A model generated the notes under the pieces. That model was not told the origin of the DNA, did no database searches, and saw nothing but the letters and a program-made list of their open reading frames with translations. Both the position numbers and the translations under genes were made by a program. Shown in pieces: positions 43,979 through 52,753 of a stretch of DNA of 64,000 nt (the stretch's first letter is position 1; each line of letters begins with the position of its first letter). Source of the stretch: Streptomyces kronopolitis (GTDB lineage Bacteria; Actinomycetota; Actinomycetes; Streptomycetales; Streptomycetaceae); NCBI RefSeq assembly GCF_014646275.1, contig NZ_BMND01000006.1, forward strand, positions 62,001-126,000, in the 5' to 3' direction.

Positions 43979-44716
43979 TCAGCCCTGGGCCGTGGGGCGC
44001 ACCACGATCTCGTTCACATCGACGTCGGCGGGCTGCTCGATGGCGAACGCGATGGCCCGGGCGATCGCGTCCGGCGGGATGGCGAGGTCGTCCCGCATCT
44101 TCGTGATCTCCGCCCGGACCCGGCTGTTGGAGGACGCCTCGGCGAAATCCGTGGCGATCGCGCCGGGCGAGACGGTGGTCACCCGCAGGGCGTCGCCCGC
44201 CTCCTGGCGCAGCCCTTCGCACAGGGCCCGGACCGCGAACTTGCTGGCCGCGTAGACCGCCATGGTCGGGACGATGCGGAAGGCGGCCGTGGAGGCGGTG
44301 GTGACGAAGTGTCCGGCGCCCTGCGCGCGGAAGACCGGCAGCGCGGCGGCGATGCCGTGCAGCACCCCCTTCACATTGACGTCGATCATGTGGTCCCACT
44401 CCTCGACCCGCAGATCGTCCAGCGGCGAGATCGTGCCGACCCCCGCGTTGCCGACCAGCACATCCAGCCGGCCGAAGCGCTCGGTGGCGAGCGCCACCAG
44501 CGCGTGCAGATCCTCCGGCCGGGTCACATCGGTCCGGATCTGCACGGCCGAGCCCCCCGCCCGCTCGATCCGGGCCACCAGCTCCGCCAGCCGCTCGGTC
44601 CGGCGCGCACCGAGCACCAGCCGCGCCCCGCGCTCGGCGAGCAGCAGCGCCGTCGCCTCCCCGATGCCGCTGCTGGCTCCCGTGATCGCCACGACTTTGC
44701 CCTCGGTTCCGGCCAT
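43979..44716 (-). CDS. SDR-family NAD(P)-dependent oxidoreductase
   Basis: 245 aa, classical short-chain dehydrogenase. Cofactor motif VVAITGASSGIGEATA, NAG motif VLVGNAGVG, catalytic Ser (VTTASTAAF) and YAASK (VYAASKFAV). GARRTERL after the second strand suggests NADPH preference (Arg). Substrate unknown. GGAAGGA lies 8 bases before ATG 44716. It is divergent from the XRE regulator at 44905 with 188 bases between, so the regulator is probably its controller. Confidence 0.92.
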   Translation of the reverse strand: MAGTEGKVVAITGASSGIGEATALLLAERGARLVLGARRTERLAELVARIERAGGSAVQIRTDVTRPEDLHALVALATERFGRLDVLVGNAGVGTISPLDDLRVEEWDHMIDVNVKGVLHGIAAALPVFRAQGAGHFVTTASTAAFRIVPTMAVYAASKFAVRALCEGLRQEAGDALRVTTVSPGAIATDFAEASSNSRVRAEITKMRDDLAIPPDAIARAIAFAIEQPADVDVNEIVVRPTAQG

Positions 44717-44904
44717 GAGGACGTCCTTCCTGTTCAGTACGGGGATACGAGCCCGGGGCGGCGGCACATGAAGCATCCGCGCTTCATGAAGCACCCGCGC
44801 GAGCACATGAAGCGCCGCCCGGGCCCGCGGACACCCACGAGTCTCCGGGAGCCTTAGCCTGGTATCCAGAATCCCTTTATTCTGGAACCAGGAGTCTCAG
44901 CCGT

Positions 44905-45906
44905 ATGCCCCTACCGCCGGACCAACGCCGTCAGCTGGGCGCGTTCCTGCGCAGCCGCCGGGAGCGCCTCACACCCGACGAGGTCGGCCTGCCGCGGACC
45001 GCTCGCCGCCGGACCCCGGGGCTGCGCCGGGAGGAGCTGGCGCTGCTGGCCGGGATGAGCGCGACCTGGTACACGTACCTGGAGCAGGGGCGGGAGATCC
45101 GCGCCTCCGCACAGGTGATGACCGCACTCGCCGAGGCACTGCGGCTCGACCGCCACGAGCGCGCCCACCTCCTCCAGCTCGCCGGCCACGCGCCCGCGGC
45201 GGAGCCCGCAGAACGCGAGCCGCTCACACCCGAGGCGGCAGCCGTGCCGCAACTGCTCCAGCCGAACCCGGCGTACCTCATCGGCGGCAACTACGACGTC
45301 CTCAGCCACAACCAGGCGGCCGTCGAACTGTTCCCGCGACTCTTCGACGACGAGCCGGAGCAGCAACCCGGCGACAGGTCGGAACGGACGCCCGGCGACG
45401 GGTCGGAACAGCCGTCCGGCGACGAGCCGAAACGGACGCCCGGCGACGGTTCGGAACGGCCGCCCAACGACAGGTCGGAACTGTGGCCCGGCGACGGGTC
45501 GGAACTGTGGCCCGGCGACAAGCAAGACCGGCCCCCCAACCTCGTCCGCTGGATGTTCCTCGAACCGATGGCCCGGGACATCGTCGTCGACTGGGAACCC
45601 GAGGCCCGCGGCCTGCTCGCCCGCCTCCGCACCCAGGCCGCCCGCCACCCCGCCGACCCCCGCTACACCAGGCTGATCGACGAGTTGACCGACGGCAGCC
45701 CCCAGGCACGCGCCTGGTGGGGCCGGTACGAGGTGCAGCCCCGCCACAGCGGCCGCAAACGCCTGCGCCACCCCGTGCACGGCCCGGTCGAGTACGCCTA
45801 CACCGCCTTCCATCTGGCCGAACAGCCCGACCAGACCCTGGTGGTCTACCTCAACGCCGACGAACCGGCTACCGGCCCCCGGCCTGCCGCAGTTCGGCCT
45901 CGATGA
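44905..45906 (+). CDS. XRE/MmyB-like regulator with octapeptide repeat insert
   Basis: 333 aa. N-terminal helix-turn-helix ([51 protein letters not shown]), then the MmyB-like ligand domain ([59 protein letters not shown]). This family is thought to bind lipid-like or aromatic ligands. Seven octapeptides based on RTPGDGSE (residues 153-208, DNA 45361-45528) interrupt the ligand domain, lengthening it by about 60 residues. It is divergent from the SDR gene. Its stop lies 38 bases inside the next gene's convergent end. Confidence 0.88.
   Translation: MPLPPDQRRQLGAFLRSRRERLTPDEVGLPRTARRRTPGLRREELALLAGMSATWYTYLEQGREIRASAQVMTALAEALRLDRHERAHLLQLAGHAPAAEPAEREPLTPEAAAVPQLLQPNPAYLIGGNYDVLSHNQAAVELFPRLFDDEPEQQPGDRSERTPGDGSEQPSGDEPKRTPGDGSERPPNDRSELWPGDGSELWPGDKQDRPPNLVRWMFLEPMARDIVVDWEPEARGLLARLRTQAARHPADPRYTRLIDELTDGSPQARAWWGRYEVQPRHSGRKRLRHPVHGPVEYAYTAFHLAEQPDQTLVVYLNADEPATGPRPAAVRPR
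45361..45528 (+). repeat. Seven 24-bp tandem repeats coding for octapeptides
   Basis: Seven 24-bp units, reading as [48 protein letters not shown] and LWPGDKQD. They lie in frame inside the regulator's ligand domain. The first part is conserved at DNA level, showing expansion by slippage or recombination rather than selection for a fold. Confidence 0.85.
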
Positions 45907-47107
45907 GGTCGGCCGCCCGCCGGGTCCCACCCTCGGCGGCCATGTCCGCCCGAATGGCCTCGAGCCGGCGCCGCACCTCCGGATCGTCGACGAGCGCGAG
46001 CACCGCGGCCCGGAGGGTGGCGGCATCCGCCTCCTCCATCGGAACGTGCCGGGCCACGCCGAGCCCCTGGAGCATGTCCGCGTTGCCGAACTGGTCGACG
46101 GCCTGCGGGACGGCCACCATGGGCGTGGCCGTGGCCAGCCCCTCCTGACTGCCCCCGGCGCCCGCATGCGTGATGAAGGCATCGGCCTCCCGCAAAATCG
46201 CCAACTGCGGCACCCACGACCGCACTTCGACGTTCCCGGGCACCTCTCCCAGGTCATCGACGGTGACGTGCTTGCCCACCTGGAGCACGACGTGCCAGCC
46301 CGGCAGGTCCCCGAACGCCTTGACGCACTCGCGGTAGAACCCGGGCTGCTTGGTGAAGGCGGACCCCAGCGAGACCAGCAGCACCCGCTCGGCGCCCGCC
46401 GGCCGCTCCCAGCCACCCTGCGCGGCCCGGTCCCCCTGGCAGGCCCCGACGAACGAGTACACCGCCTCATCGACCCGGTCGGCGTTCGGCTGCAACACCT
46501 TCGGAATCAGCACGATCGACCGGTCCGGATGCCCGGCGAACGCATCGGGGTGCCGCCCGATCCCGTTCTCGGCCAGCCAGTTGCCGAACCTCTCGTAATA
46601 CGCCCGGCCCCGCGCGGTAGCCCGCGGCTCCGCCCACATCGGCTCGGCGACCTCCTCCTCGTACCCCTCCCACGCCACCAGATTCGGCGACAACGACACC
46701 GCGGGCACCCCCCACCGGTGCGCGAGCACCCGCGCCGGATACGACGCGATGTCATGCAACACAAGATCCGGCCGATCCCCCTCACCGCCCCCACCCCCCT
46801 CATACGAGTCGATGAGCTGAGGCAACGCCTGAATCGCGTCCTCCAGAAACGGCTCGACATTGTCGAGCAGCGTCGTCCCCCACGCCGACGGATCATCATC
46901 CGGCGACGGCAACGTGCTGCGATACAGCACCGGCTCCGCACCGGTCTCGGCAACCTTCTCCTCGAACACCTGCGGTATCGCATACGTCACGCGATACCCA
47001 CGCGCCACCAGCTCCCGCATCACCTCAAGACTCGGATTCACATGCCCATGGGCAGCAATGGAGAACATCGCGATATGGGCACGCTTACTGGACCTCGGCT
47101 TCGTCAT
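45869..47107 (-). CDS. Macrolide-type UDP-glycosyltransferase (OleD/MgtA family)
   Basis: 412 aa. Glycosylates small hydrophobic molecules with UDP-sugar. N-terminal acceptor domain: [32 protein letters not shown] with the catalytic His (AAHGHVNP). C-terminal nucleotide domain: [65 protein letters not shown]. OleD and MgtA inactivate macrolides by glycosylation; here the substrate is inferred only. It overlaps the end of the XRE regulator by 38 bases in convergent orientation. Confidence 0.88.
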   Translation of the reverse strand: MTKPRSSKRAHIAMFSIAAHGHVNPSLEVMRELVARGYRVTYAIPQVFEEKVAETGAEPVLYRSTLPSPDDDPSAWGTTLLDNVEPFLEDAIQALPQLIDSYEGGGGGEGDRPDLVLHDIASYPARVLAHRWGVPAVSLSPNLVAWEGYEEEVAEPMWAEPRATARGRAYYERFGNWLAENGIGRHPDAFAGHPDRSIVLIPKVLQPNADRVDEAVYSFVGACQGDRAAQGGWERPAGAERVLLVSLGSAFTKQPGFYRECVKAFGDLPGWHVVLQVGKHVTVDDLGEVPGNVEVRSWVPQLAILREADAFITHAGAGGSQEGLATATPMVAVPQAVDQFGNADMLQGLGVARHVPMEEADAATLRAAVLALVDDPEVRRRLEAIRADMAAEGGTRRAADLIEAELRQAGGR

Positions 47108-47325
47108 GCCCCGAAGCTAGGCGAGACGATACGTATCGTGCAACGCATTTAGGGTGGGGGAGCCGCGGACCCGGACAGACGCCTGCGCTCCGGCCTGCTC
47201 CTCCTCTCCCTTACTCACCGCCTTGGCATCCAATGGGTGAATCAGGCAGCCCGGCGCGTGGCGGTCGGCGCGCCAACGGGAAGGGCCTCTGCATCCGGGA
47301 CATACGAAGGGCAGGGAGTACCCCA

Positions 47326-47646
47326 ATGCCGAAGTACCTGATTCAGGCCACCTACACCTCCGAGGGCGTCAAGGGGCTGCTCAAAGAAGGCGCGAGCGGC
47401 CGCCGAGCCGCCGTCGACCAGGTGGTCACGGGCCTCGGCGGAACAGTCGAGTCCGTCTACTTCGCCTTCGGAGAGACCGACATCGTGATCATCATCGACC
47501 TCCCCGACCCGGTCTCCATGGCCGCCATCAGCCTCGCCGTCAAGGCCAGCGGAGCCCTGCACACCCAAGCCACCCCCCTCCTCACCACCGAAGAGATCGA
47601 CGAGGCCGCCCACCGCCAAGTCCCCTTCCGCGCCCCAAGCGCGTAA
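47326..47646 (+). CDS. GYD domain protein
   Basis: 106 aa. MPKYLIQATYTSEGVKGLLKEGASGRRAAVDQVVTGLGGTVESVYFAFGETDIVII is the GYD opening: a beta strand, helix, and the GDxD-like FGETDIV strand. Dimeric ferredoxin-like fold; function unknown. AGGGAG lies 8 bases before ATG 47326. Confidence 0.85.
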   Translation: MPKYLIQATYTSEGVKGLLKEGASGRRAAVDQVVTGLGGTVESVYFAFGETDIVIIIDLPDPVSMAAISLAVKASGALHTQATPLLTTEEIDEAAHRQVPFRAPSA

Positions 47647-48049
47647 CAACGCACAGCGCGAGGAAGGGAATTCACCCAACCCCGGAAACCGCGCCCCGGA
47701 CCACAGCCCCCATGGCAAAGCCGCCTGTTCATCGCCCCGGCTGCACCTGGACCGCGAGAACACTTGCACCGTCGGGGCAGGATGCCCATGACCAAGAGCA
47801 GCGCGCGCTGGCGAAGTTCCTTGAGCCGACAATGCCGCCCTGGGCCACCACTGCAGATGCACAGCCTGGACGCCGCGTCCATGGAGGACGCCCACATCAA
47901 GCACCTCTTTGTCTGAGCTGTCCCCGCCCCCACCGCGGTCACTGTCGAGCGCCCCATCACCGCAGAGGCAAGACTTTCCGCACCGGTCACCAGCCATAGC
48001 GTGCTGCCGAAACCTCGGCCATCTACCGAACCACGACCACGGCACCCAC
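47647..48049. other. Degenerate non-coding stretch
   Basis: About 400 bases with several short frames that look like random translation. The plus-strand frame at 47712-47999 reads like low-complexity Pro/Arg/His and is not a gene. Pieces such as MHSLDAASMEDAHIKHLF in another frame may be a vestige of a coding sequence. Likely decayed DNA at the edge of the accessory region. Confidence 0.4.
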
Positions 48050-48367
48050 GGGCCCGCTCCTCGGACTCCCCGAAGACGAACAGATCGGCAATGCCCGGAC
48101 ACAGAGCCGGATCAGATCTACGCCATTCTCACCGCGACGAACCAACAGACTCAACTGGGACGAGACCGCCAGCGCCCGCTGTCCCTGCCCGACGAACGCG
48201 CCACACTGCAAATCCCCGACGCGACACCGATCGTCCACGCAACCCGCATCACCCTCGGCACCGACCAATGCCCCCTGATTTTCGAGGACCTCCGCGCCAG
48301 CACCGACCACACCCAACTCGCCTACCACCTCACCGACGAACAGCCCCGCGCACTCCACGCCGCCTGA
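48050..48367 (+). pseudogene. Remnant of a GntR-family regulator (UTRA domain)
   Basis: Two frames together resemble the C-terminal half of a GntR/UTRA regulator: one frame reads PLLGLPEDEQIGNAR (about 48050-48093), and another, ending at stop 48365-48367, reads LSLPDERATLQIPDATPIVH then ATRITLGTDQCPLIFEDLRA, with a DHTQLAYHL tail, matching the final strands of UTRA domains. At least one frameshift and a deletion separate the pieces, and no helix-turn-helix is found upstream. It lies next to the low-G+C cassette, so this may be an older gene disrupted by rearrangement. Confidence 0.55.
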
Positions 48368-48498
48368 ACCACTGTCGAAAACTGTCCTGGCTTACTCAAG
48401 CACCCGGCTGCGCTCGGGACGGCCACGGACGAATCTGATCTATTCAGGCTCTATCGCGACGAGCGGTCCTAGGGCCTTCTCTGCCTCCGCTCCGTATA

Positions 48499-49173
48499 TC
48501 AAGAAGCGAGTCGGAACCATTCCTCTGAGAGGGCCTGAGTTAGCACCCGAGACAAGCCGTTCATGAACTCTTCACACTTCTTCATATGTACGGAGAACAT
48601 TCCGCCCGAGATTTTTTCCTTGCGACTTCCATGAGCGATATCGTTGCGAACCCGCTTCACGAATTCGATCGAACTGTATTGCTCTTTCGCGACTCGATCA
48701 ACCGGAATCCCCAGAGACACCAGAGATCGCTTCAGGACGTCTGAACCCAGATTCATCTCCATGGATACAGCGACTTCAGCCGCTATGGATACAGGTCCAT
48801 CGCTTAGTTCCTGAATTCTCTTAACAAAAGAAATTTGATGTCGAGCTCGGCTTGTCAGCTTACCCTCCTCGCTGACGCCAGCACCTTTTCTCAGAGTGTC
48901 AAACTCGATAGCGAGGGCGGCTGCCATAAGCTCCGGCTTCAGTTGCTTCACAGGGAGACTGCGTGAATTTACAGCGGAAACGTACAGAGAGAGGGCGTTG
49001 CGCGTAAATCCTTCGAGATGCGCATACTGCATCACGAGGATGGCCCGAAGCGAGTAAACCGAAGCTTCCTCTGGCGAGACGTCTCCAAGTAGATGGTTAA
49101 ACAGATGGCGAAGCTCATCAAGACGCCAAGCCATGTCTTCTTCGAGCTGCGCTCGCATCTCTGAGACCTTCAC
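48499..49173 (-). CDS. HEPN-domain putative RNase (MAE_28990/MAE_18760 type)
   Basis: 224 aa, predicted all-helical and cytoplasmic. The HEPN catalytic motif RX4H is RNDIAH at residues 176-181 (VKRVRNDIAHGS). The N-terminal helices include VMQYAHLEGFTRNALSLYVS, the pattern of the MAE_28990 HEPN group. HEPN RNases of this type are effectors of abortive-infection and toxin-antitoxin systems. ATG overlaps the stop of the DUF262 gene (49170-49173), so translation is coupled. G+C is unusually low here (23 of 60 at 48781-48840). It has no host-like codon bias. RNase activity is inferred. Confidence 0.78.
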   Translation of the reverse strand: MKVSEMRAQLEEDMAWRLDELRHLFNHLLGDVSPEEASVYSLRAILVMQYAHLEGFTRNALSLYVSAVNSRSLPVKQLKPELMAAALAIEFDTLRKGAGVSEEGKLTSRARHQISFVKRIQELSDGPVSIAAEVAVSMEMNLGSDVLKRSLVSLGIPVDRVAKEQYSSIEFVKRVRNDIAHGSRKEKISGGMFSVHMKKCEEFMNGLSRVLTQALSEEWFRLAS

Positions 49174-50309
49174 GCAAGAGCCTCCGAGAATCGATCAGCG
49201 AAGAAGCCGACACGGACCTGGAGTGAGATGCGATCATTTTTACCACCCCCTGTCGCTTGCAAAAATCCTTGATCAATTTTCCCTTGTCTGACTACTTCCG
49301 CCAACGCTGCGATGTGCTCTTCATTTTCTGGATCGATGCGATCCAGAACAGTCTGCAGCCCCAGAGCGATGCCTTCGAAATGGTAGACAGAGAATTGCCA
49401 GCGAGCCTCTCCGCGCTTAGAAACGGTACCCATGATTTTCTGCGCAAATCCGGACGCCTCGCCGACTTTATGGAGAATCTCAAAGGTTTTCTCGAAAGTC
49501 TTCGCTTCGTGCTCGTAATCGAATTGCACTAGACCAGAAGGGTCCGATACGGCCTCCATGTAATCTGTCAAGAAGTCGGCAATGTCATGCTTGTACGTTC
49601 CGCCAACATTCTTAAAAGCGAAGAAACGAAGAACCAGTTCTTGGTCGAATTTCTCTCTTTGGGCCTTCTCGGTCAAAGTCTCAACGCAATACGCAAAGTC
49701 AGGGTTGCGTGCCAAGTCAATCATGTATTGATTGAACCTATTGGAAAGCAAGCGGATGGTTGCATTCCTGACTTCCTGCTTGGAAAGCTGCTCTCCACCA
49801 GTATTCAGTCGCTTGAACATGTAGTAGCGCAGGCGCGGATCGCTCTCCTTGCGCAAAATCTCCGCCCGGATGTAACTACGTTTAATTTTGATCTCGAGCG
49901 CCCGCGGAAGGTTGGCGTAGGTGTGTCCGTTGAGCTCAGGAACGATATCGCAGTCTGACAGGATCAAGGGATCTTGCAGTTCGCCTTTTAGCTTCAGTTC
50001 TCCCCTGAAGTGAAGGAACGAAGAAATTCTCTGCAAGCCGTCGATCAACTCGTAGACGCGATCTTCTCGCTCAATTAGGAAAATTGGGGGAACGGGAAGC
50101 TCAAGCAAGAGGGATTCAACAAACCGCGATTGTGCGCCCTCGGTCCATCGGAACATGCGCTGGAACTCGGGATCAATGATGAGCTCTTCAGACTCATACA
50201 TGTCCGCTAGCTCGTTAAAGGAGAAGTCATTACTCTTGGTTCTGATACCGGTGATTTTCCTGTCAACCGCTTGAATCAAATCATCCGGTGACAGAATTTC
50301 ATCTGACAT
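49170..50309 (-). CDS. DUF262 (ParB/GmrS-like) protein without HNH domain
   Basis: 379 aa. The DUF262 core is intact: LIIDPEFQRMFRW (PEFQR 47-51), LPVPPIFLIE, and VYELIDGLQRISSF with DGLQR (90-94), the place of the DGQQR nucleotide-binding motif. GmrSD-type enzymes fuse this to a DUF1524 HNH nuclease; here the C-terminus is helical and shows no HNH motif. The neighbouring HEPN protein may supply the nuclease. The gene follows the methyltransferase by 3 bases and overlaps the HEPN gene. G+C is low (26 of 60 at 49681-49740). Confidence 0.82.
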   Translation of the reverse strand: MSDEILSPDDLIQAVDRKITGIRTKSNDFSFNELADMYESEELIIDPEFQRMFRWTEGAQSRFVESLLLELPVPPIFLIEREDRVYELIDGLQRISSFLHFRGELKLKGELQDPLILSDCDIVPELNGHTYANLPRALEIKIKRSYIRAEILRKESDPRLRYYMFKRLNTGGEQLSKQEVRNATIRLLSNRFNQYMIDLARNPDFAYCVETLTEKAQREKFDQELVLRFFAFKNVGGTYKHDIADFLTDYMEAVSDPSGLVQFDYEHEAKTFEKTFEILHKVGEASGFAQKIMGTVSKRGEARWQFSVYHFEGIALGLQTVLDRIDPENEEHIAALAEVVRQGKIDQGFLQATGGGKNDRISLQVRVGFFADRFSEALA

Positions 50310-50312
50310 ACT

Positions 50313-51602
50313 TTACCCCCTCCGCAAGGTGATGACGGATTCCTCTACATCACCCTTCTTGTAAGCTTTTGCTGCAGTGTTCAGAGTGGTTAGTGAGCGA
50401 CGCACCTCGAACTTTTCCTGAAACTCAAGCTCCCATCCACGCGCCCTCGACTCCTCAATGCAGATTTCAGCAAGCGGGACTGGAACATCCTTGTAGAAAG
50501 AATCTTGGACCACAAGGTGTACGGTCGCTTTCCGATTGCAGACGCGGCTCAACTCATCGAAGCCAGCCGTCAAGTCGTCAAGGTACTGCCGGGCTTGTTT
50601 TAGGTAGTAGCCCGATGAGGCCTTACTGCTGTGCTGCGCGATACGCTCAAGCAGCGATTTTCCAGAACTTCCTAGGAATCGCGAATCCAGAGAGTCCTTG
50701 CATCGAATCAGTGTGGTGCCCATCAGGTCAGAACGGATTCTCCTGTCTGACGAAATATCAATACCAAGTATCGCCAGCTCTCTCGTATACGCAACCGCAT
50801 AGTCAATTCGCGTCAGATAGGGGGGCGAGGTAAGGACTACGTCGATGCATTCGTCTGAGATCGGGAGAGCAGAGGAATCCCCACCAACCAACGTAATTGG
50901 CGCGGAATATTCTGGGTGCTCTGCTGTACGGCTGGAAACAAAGTAGATCTCGCGCTCAACGGCTAGATCAACCTCGCTGTAATCCAGGTAAATCAGTGAC
51001 GACTTTTCTTTAGCCCTCTTAACCCATGTTGGATTGCTCCCTTCAAAGGGTTTCGTGAGGGATCGGACCGCGCGAAACAGAGCTACCATGCCAATGCTAT
51101 ACAAGCCGGCGTCAAGCTTTTTGATTGTGCGATGCCAGTCCCGAATCCGGGCAATTGCTTCGGTGTCGAACCACGCAACCAGCGGATCTCGCAGGAACCG
51201 CTCCGTACTACGCACTCGCGGTTTAGGGGGTCTCTTGATGCCACCCGTACATCTGCCTGCATCGGACCGAAGGCGGGCGATCACGTTGGCCACCGGATTC
51301 CGATCCACGCCAATGGACTCGAATCCCAGATGCTGGGCGGCAAGCGTCGTGGTTCCGCTGCCATTCCAAGGGTCCAAAACTACGCCCGAGGCTTCCCATC
51401 GGATTAGTTGGTTACAAGCCCACTCGAATGAGAAACCCGCGTAGTACGGAAATATGTCCGCCAAGCCTGCTCTCTCTACCGCCGGCCGCTTAGGCGAGAG
51501 GGCGCCCCCGCGAGTGGCGCCAGGCGCCTGCGCATGGTCAAACAGAGTCGGGATCGGCTCATGGCTTGCAGCTTGAAGCGGGCTGCGAGTAAGGCGATCC
51601 AC
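50313..51602 (-). CDS. TSPPY DNA methyltransferase
   Basis: 429 aa. S-adenosylmethionine loop VVLDPWNGSGTTTLAA (DPWNGSGTT at 77-85) comes before the catalytic LTSPPYLTRIDYAV (TSPPY at 258-262), which is usual for N4-cytosine (or N6-adenine) enzymes of the alpha- or gamma-like order. The segment FPYYAGFSFEWACNQLIRWE before motif I is typical of modification methylases. No restriction endonuclease gene accompanies it. It heads a three-gene minus-strand cassette with DUF262 and HEPN genes. Target sequence is not predictable. Confidence 0.85.
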   Translation of the reverse strand: MDRLTRSPLQAASHEPIPTLFDHAQAPGATRGGALSPKRPAVERAGLADIFPYYAGFSFEWACNQLIRWEASGVVLDPWNGSGTTTLAAQHLGFESIGVDRNPVANVIARLRSDAGRCTGGIKRPPKPRVRSTERFLRDPLVAWFDTEAIARIRDWHRTIKKLDAGLYSIGMVALFRAVRSLTKPFEGSNPTWVKRAKEKSSLIYLDYSEVDLAVEREIYFVSSRTAEHPEYSAPITLVGGDSSALPISDECIDVVLTSPPYLTRIDYAVAYTRELAILGIDISSDRRIRSDLMGTTLIRCKDSLDSRFLGSSGKSLLERIAQHSSKASSGYYLKQARQYLDDLTAGFDELSRVCNRKATVHLVVQDSFYKDVPVPLAEICIEESRARGWELEFQEKFEVRRSLTTLNTAAKAYKKGDVEESVITLRRG

Positions 51603-52115
51603 TTTCCTTCTCTCAAATTCGTAGCAGACGGTTGCGAGCCCCAGTGTACGAGACGAGGTTGTGGGGTCGGCGGATGATACACCTTCCTACGAAGGGCTGC
51701 CCAAGGCTCTGTGGCCTCGCGACCGTCTGACAGATCGAGCGCGGGACGGGCAGGAAGCCTGGGGGTGGCTGCATCGTCACAGGGGAGCCATGAGCATGGA
51801 TACTCGAGTCCTCTACGGTCCACGTGTGGACAGACAACTACCGCAGTAGCCGCCAAACGCCTGATCGGCCTGCCCCCCCGCGGCTGCCTCGGCTTCCGGA
51901 GCGGTGTGCGCACTTCGTTCTTCGAAAGTCGGCTGGCTGCTGCCGGGAAGTCCGGGCGAACGGCAGGGGAGTCCCAACGTACGCTGGGGCGCTGCCCTTC
52001 GATGTGTCGCTGCTAGCCGAAGGCCGCCGCTGGCAGTCGAGGGTTCTCCTCGCCTCCTTCGCAAGCGGGAGGATCCGTTACTGAGTCCTCTTACCGGCCG
52101 CAGGCCCTGAAGGCG
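51603..52115. other. Stretch upstream of the cassette
   Basis: 513 bases of mixed composition. Short frames on both strands (for example 51824-52084 plus) lack protein-like patterns. It should contain the cassette promoter (CTTTCCTTCTCTCAAATTCG lies next to the methyltransferase start) and perhaps its right border. No inverted repeat, tRNA end or attachment-like direct repeat was recognised. Confidence 0.45.
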
Positions 52116-52388
52116 TCAGAAGCGTTGTCGGCCGCCGGGGTACTGGATCGCCTTGCGGCATGGCGGCGCATTGTCGGGCACGGGCTCCTGGTCGAGGGCA
52201 TGGCAGAGCGCTGTATGGACCCGCTCTGCCTCAGCTACGGTCAGCCGCAGCGGAGCAGTGGCGACCGGTTTCTCATGGCGGGTGATCTGGAGCGTCAGCG
52301 CCATCCGTCCGTCTGGTCCACGGTTCAGTGACGTGCTCGCTACCGGTGCGATCTCCCATTCCGGTGTCTCGTGCGCGGTCCGACTCAT
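52116..52388 (-). CDS. Small hypothetical protein
   Basis: 90 aa, soluble. WEIAPVASTSLNRGPDGRMALTLQITRHEKPVATAPLRLTVAEAERVHTAL reads like a small beta-alpha domain with a final helix containing His/Asp. Its ATG overlaps the stop of the next upstream gene (52385-52388), so the two are coupled. Similar small genes occur beside XRE regulators in Streptomyces accessory regions. Function unknown. Confidence 0.6.
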   Translation of the reverse strand: MSRTAHETPEWEIAPVASTSLNRGPDGRMALTLQITRHEKPVATAPLRLTVAEAERVHTALCHALDQEPVPDNAPPCRKAIQYPGGRQRF

Positions 52389-52753
52389 TCACTTGCCCCG
52401 CTTGCGGGTGTTGGCAACTTGTCCCGCTCAGCATCGTCGTCATCGGGTTCGGGCAGCCGTCCGCCTCTGCTCTCAGCGACGCTCAGCGCGTCTCGAAGTG
52501 CCTCACACAACCGGGTGCTCAGGAACCGGAGTTCCACAGCGTTGGCTTTCTGGTCTTCGAGCAGCTTTGCGGCGTGGCCGAGCAGCTCGGCTCCTGTTTC
52601 GAGTTGGACCTCTTCCATTTCGTCGGCGAGTCGGGAGAGAGGGCTGTCTCTGTCGTCGGTCGACAGGTACGAGCGCTGTCCGGCCGGACCGGGCCAGGGA
52701 AGGAGGCGCAGGTTGGCGCTCACGAGGCCACCGCCATCCACGGCGAGTCGCAC
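52385..52753 (-). CDS. Small hypothetical protein
   Basis: 122 aa. MRLAVDGGGLVSANLRLLPWPGPAGQRSYLSTDDRDSPLSRLADEMEEVQLETGAELLGHA, then a long helical stretch with LEDQKANAVELRFLSTRLCEALRDAL. The C-terminal tail is acidic. It appears conserved in Streptomyces accessory clusters (from memory). It overlaps the upstream 98-aa gene by 34 bases and the following 90-aa gene by 4. Confidence 0.6.
   Translation of the reverse strand: MRLAVDGGGLVSANLRLLPWPGPAGQRSYLSTDDRDSPLSRLADEMEEVQLETGAELLGHAAKLLEDQKANAVELRFLSTRLCEALRDALSVAESRGGRLPEPDDDDAERDKLPTPASGASE

Noticed and set aside
45291..45632. Minus-strand frame across the octapeptide repeats
   Set aside because: A shadow of the repeat in the regulator; low complexity and no start signal.
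47909..48367. Intact small gene
   Set aside because: The UTRA match is partial and needs two frames, so it was called a pseudogene instead.
51824..52084. 86-aa plus-strand frame
   Set aside because: No ribosome site or protein-like pattern; it lies in the mixed-composition gap before the cassette.
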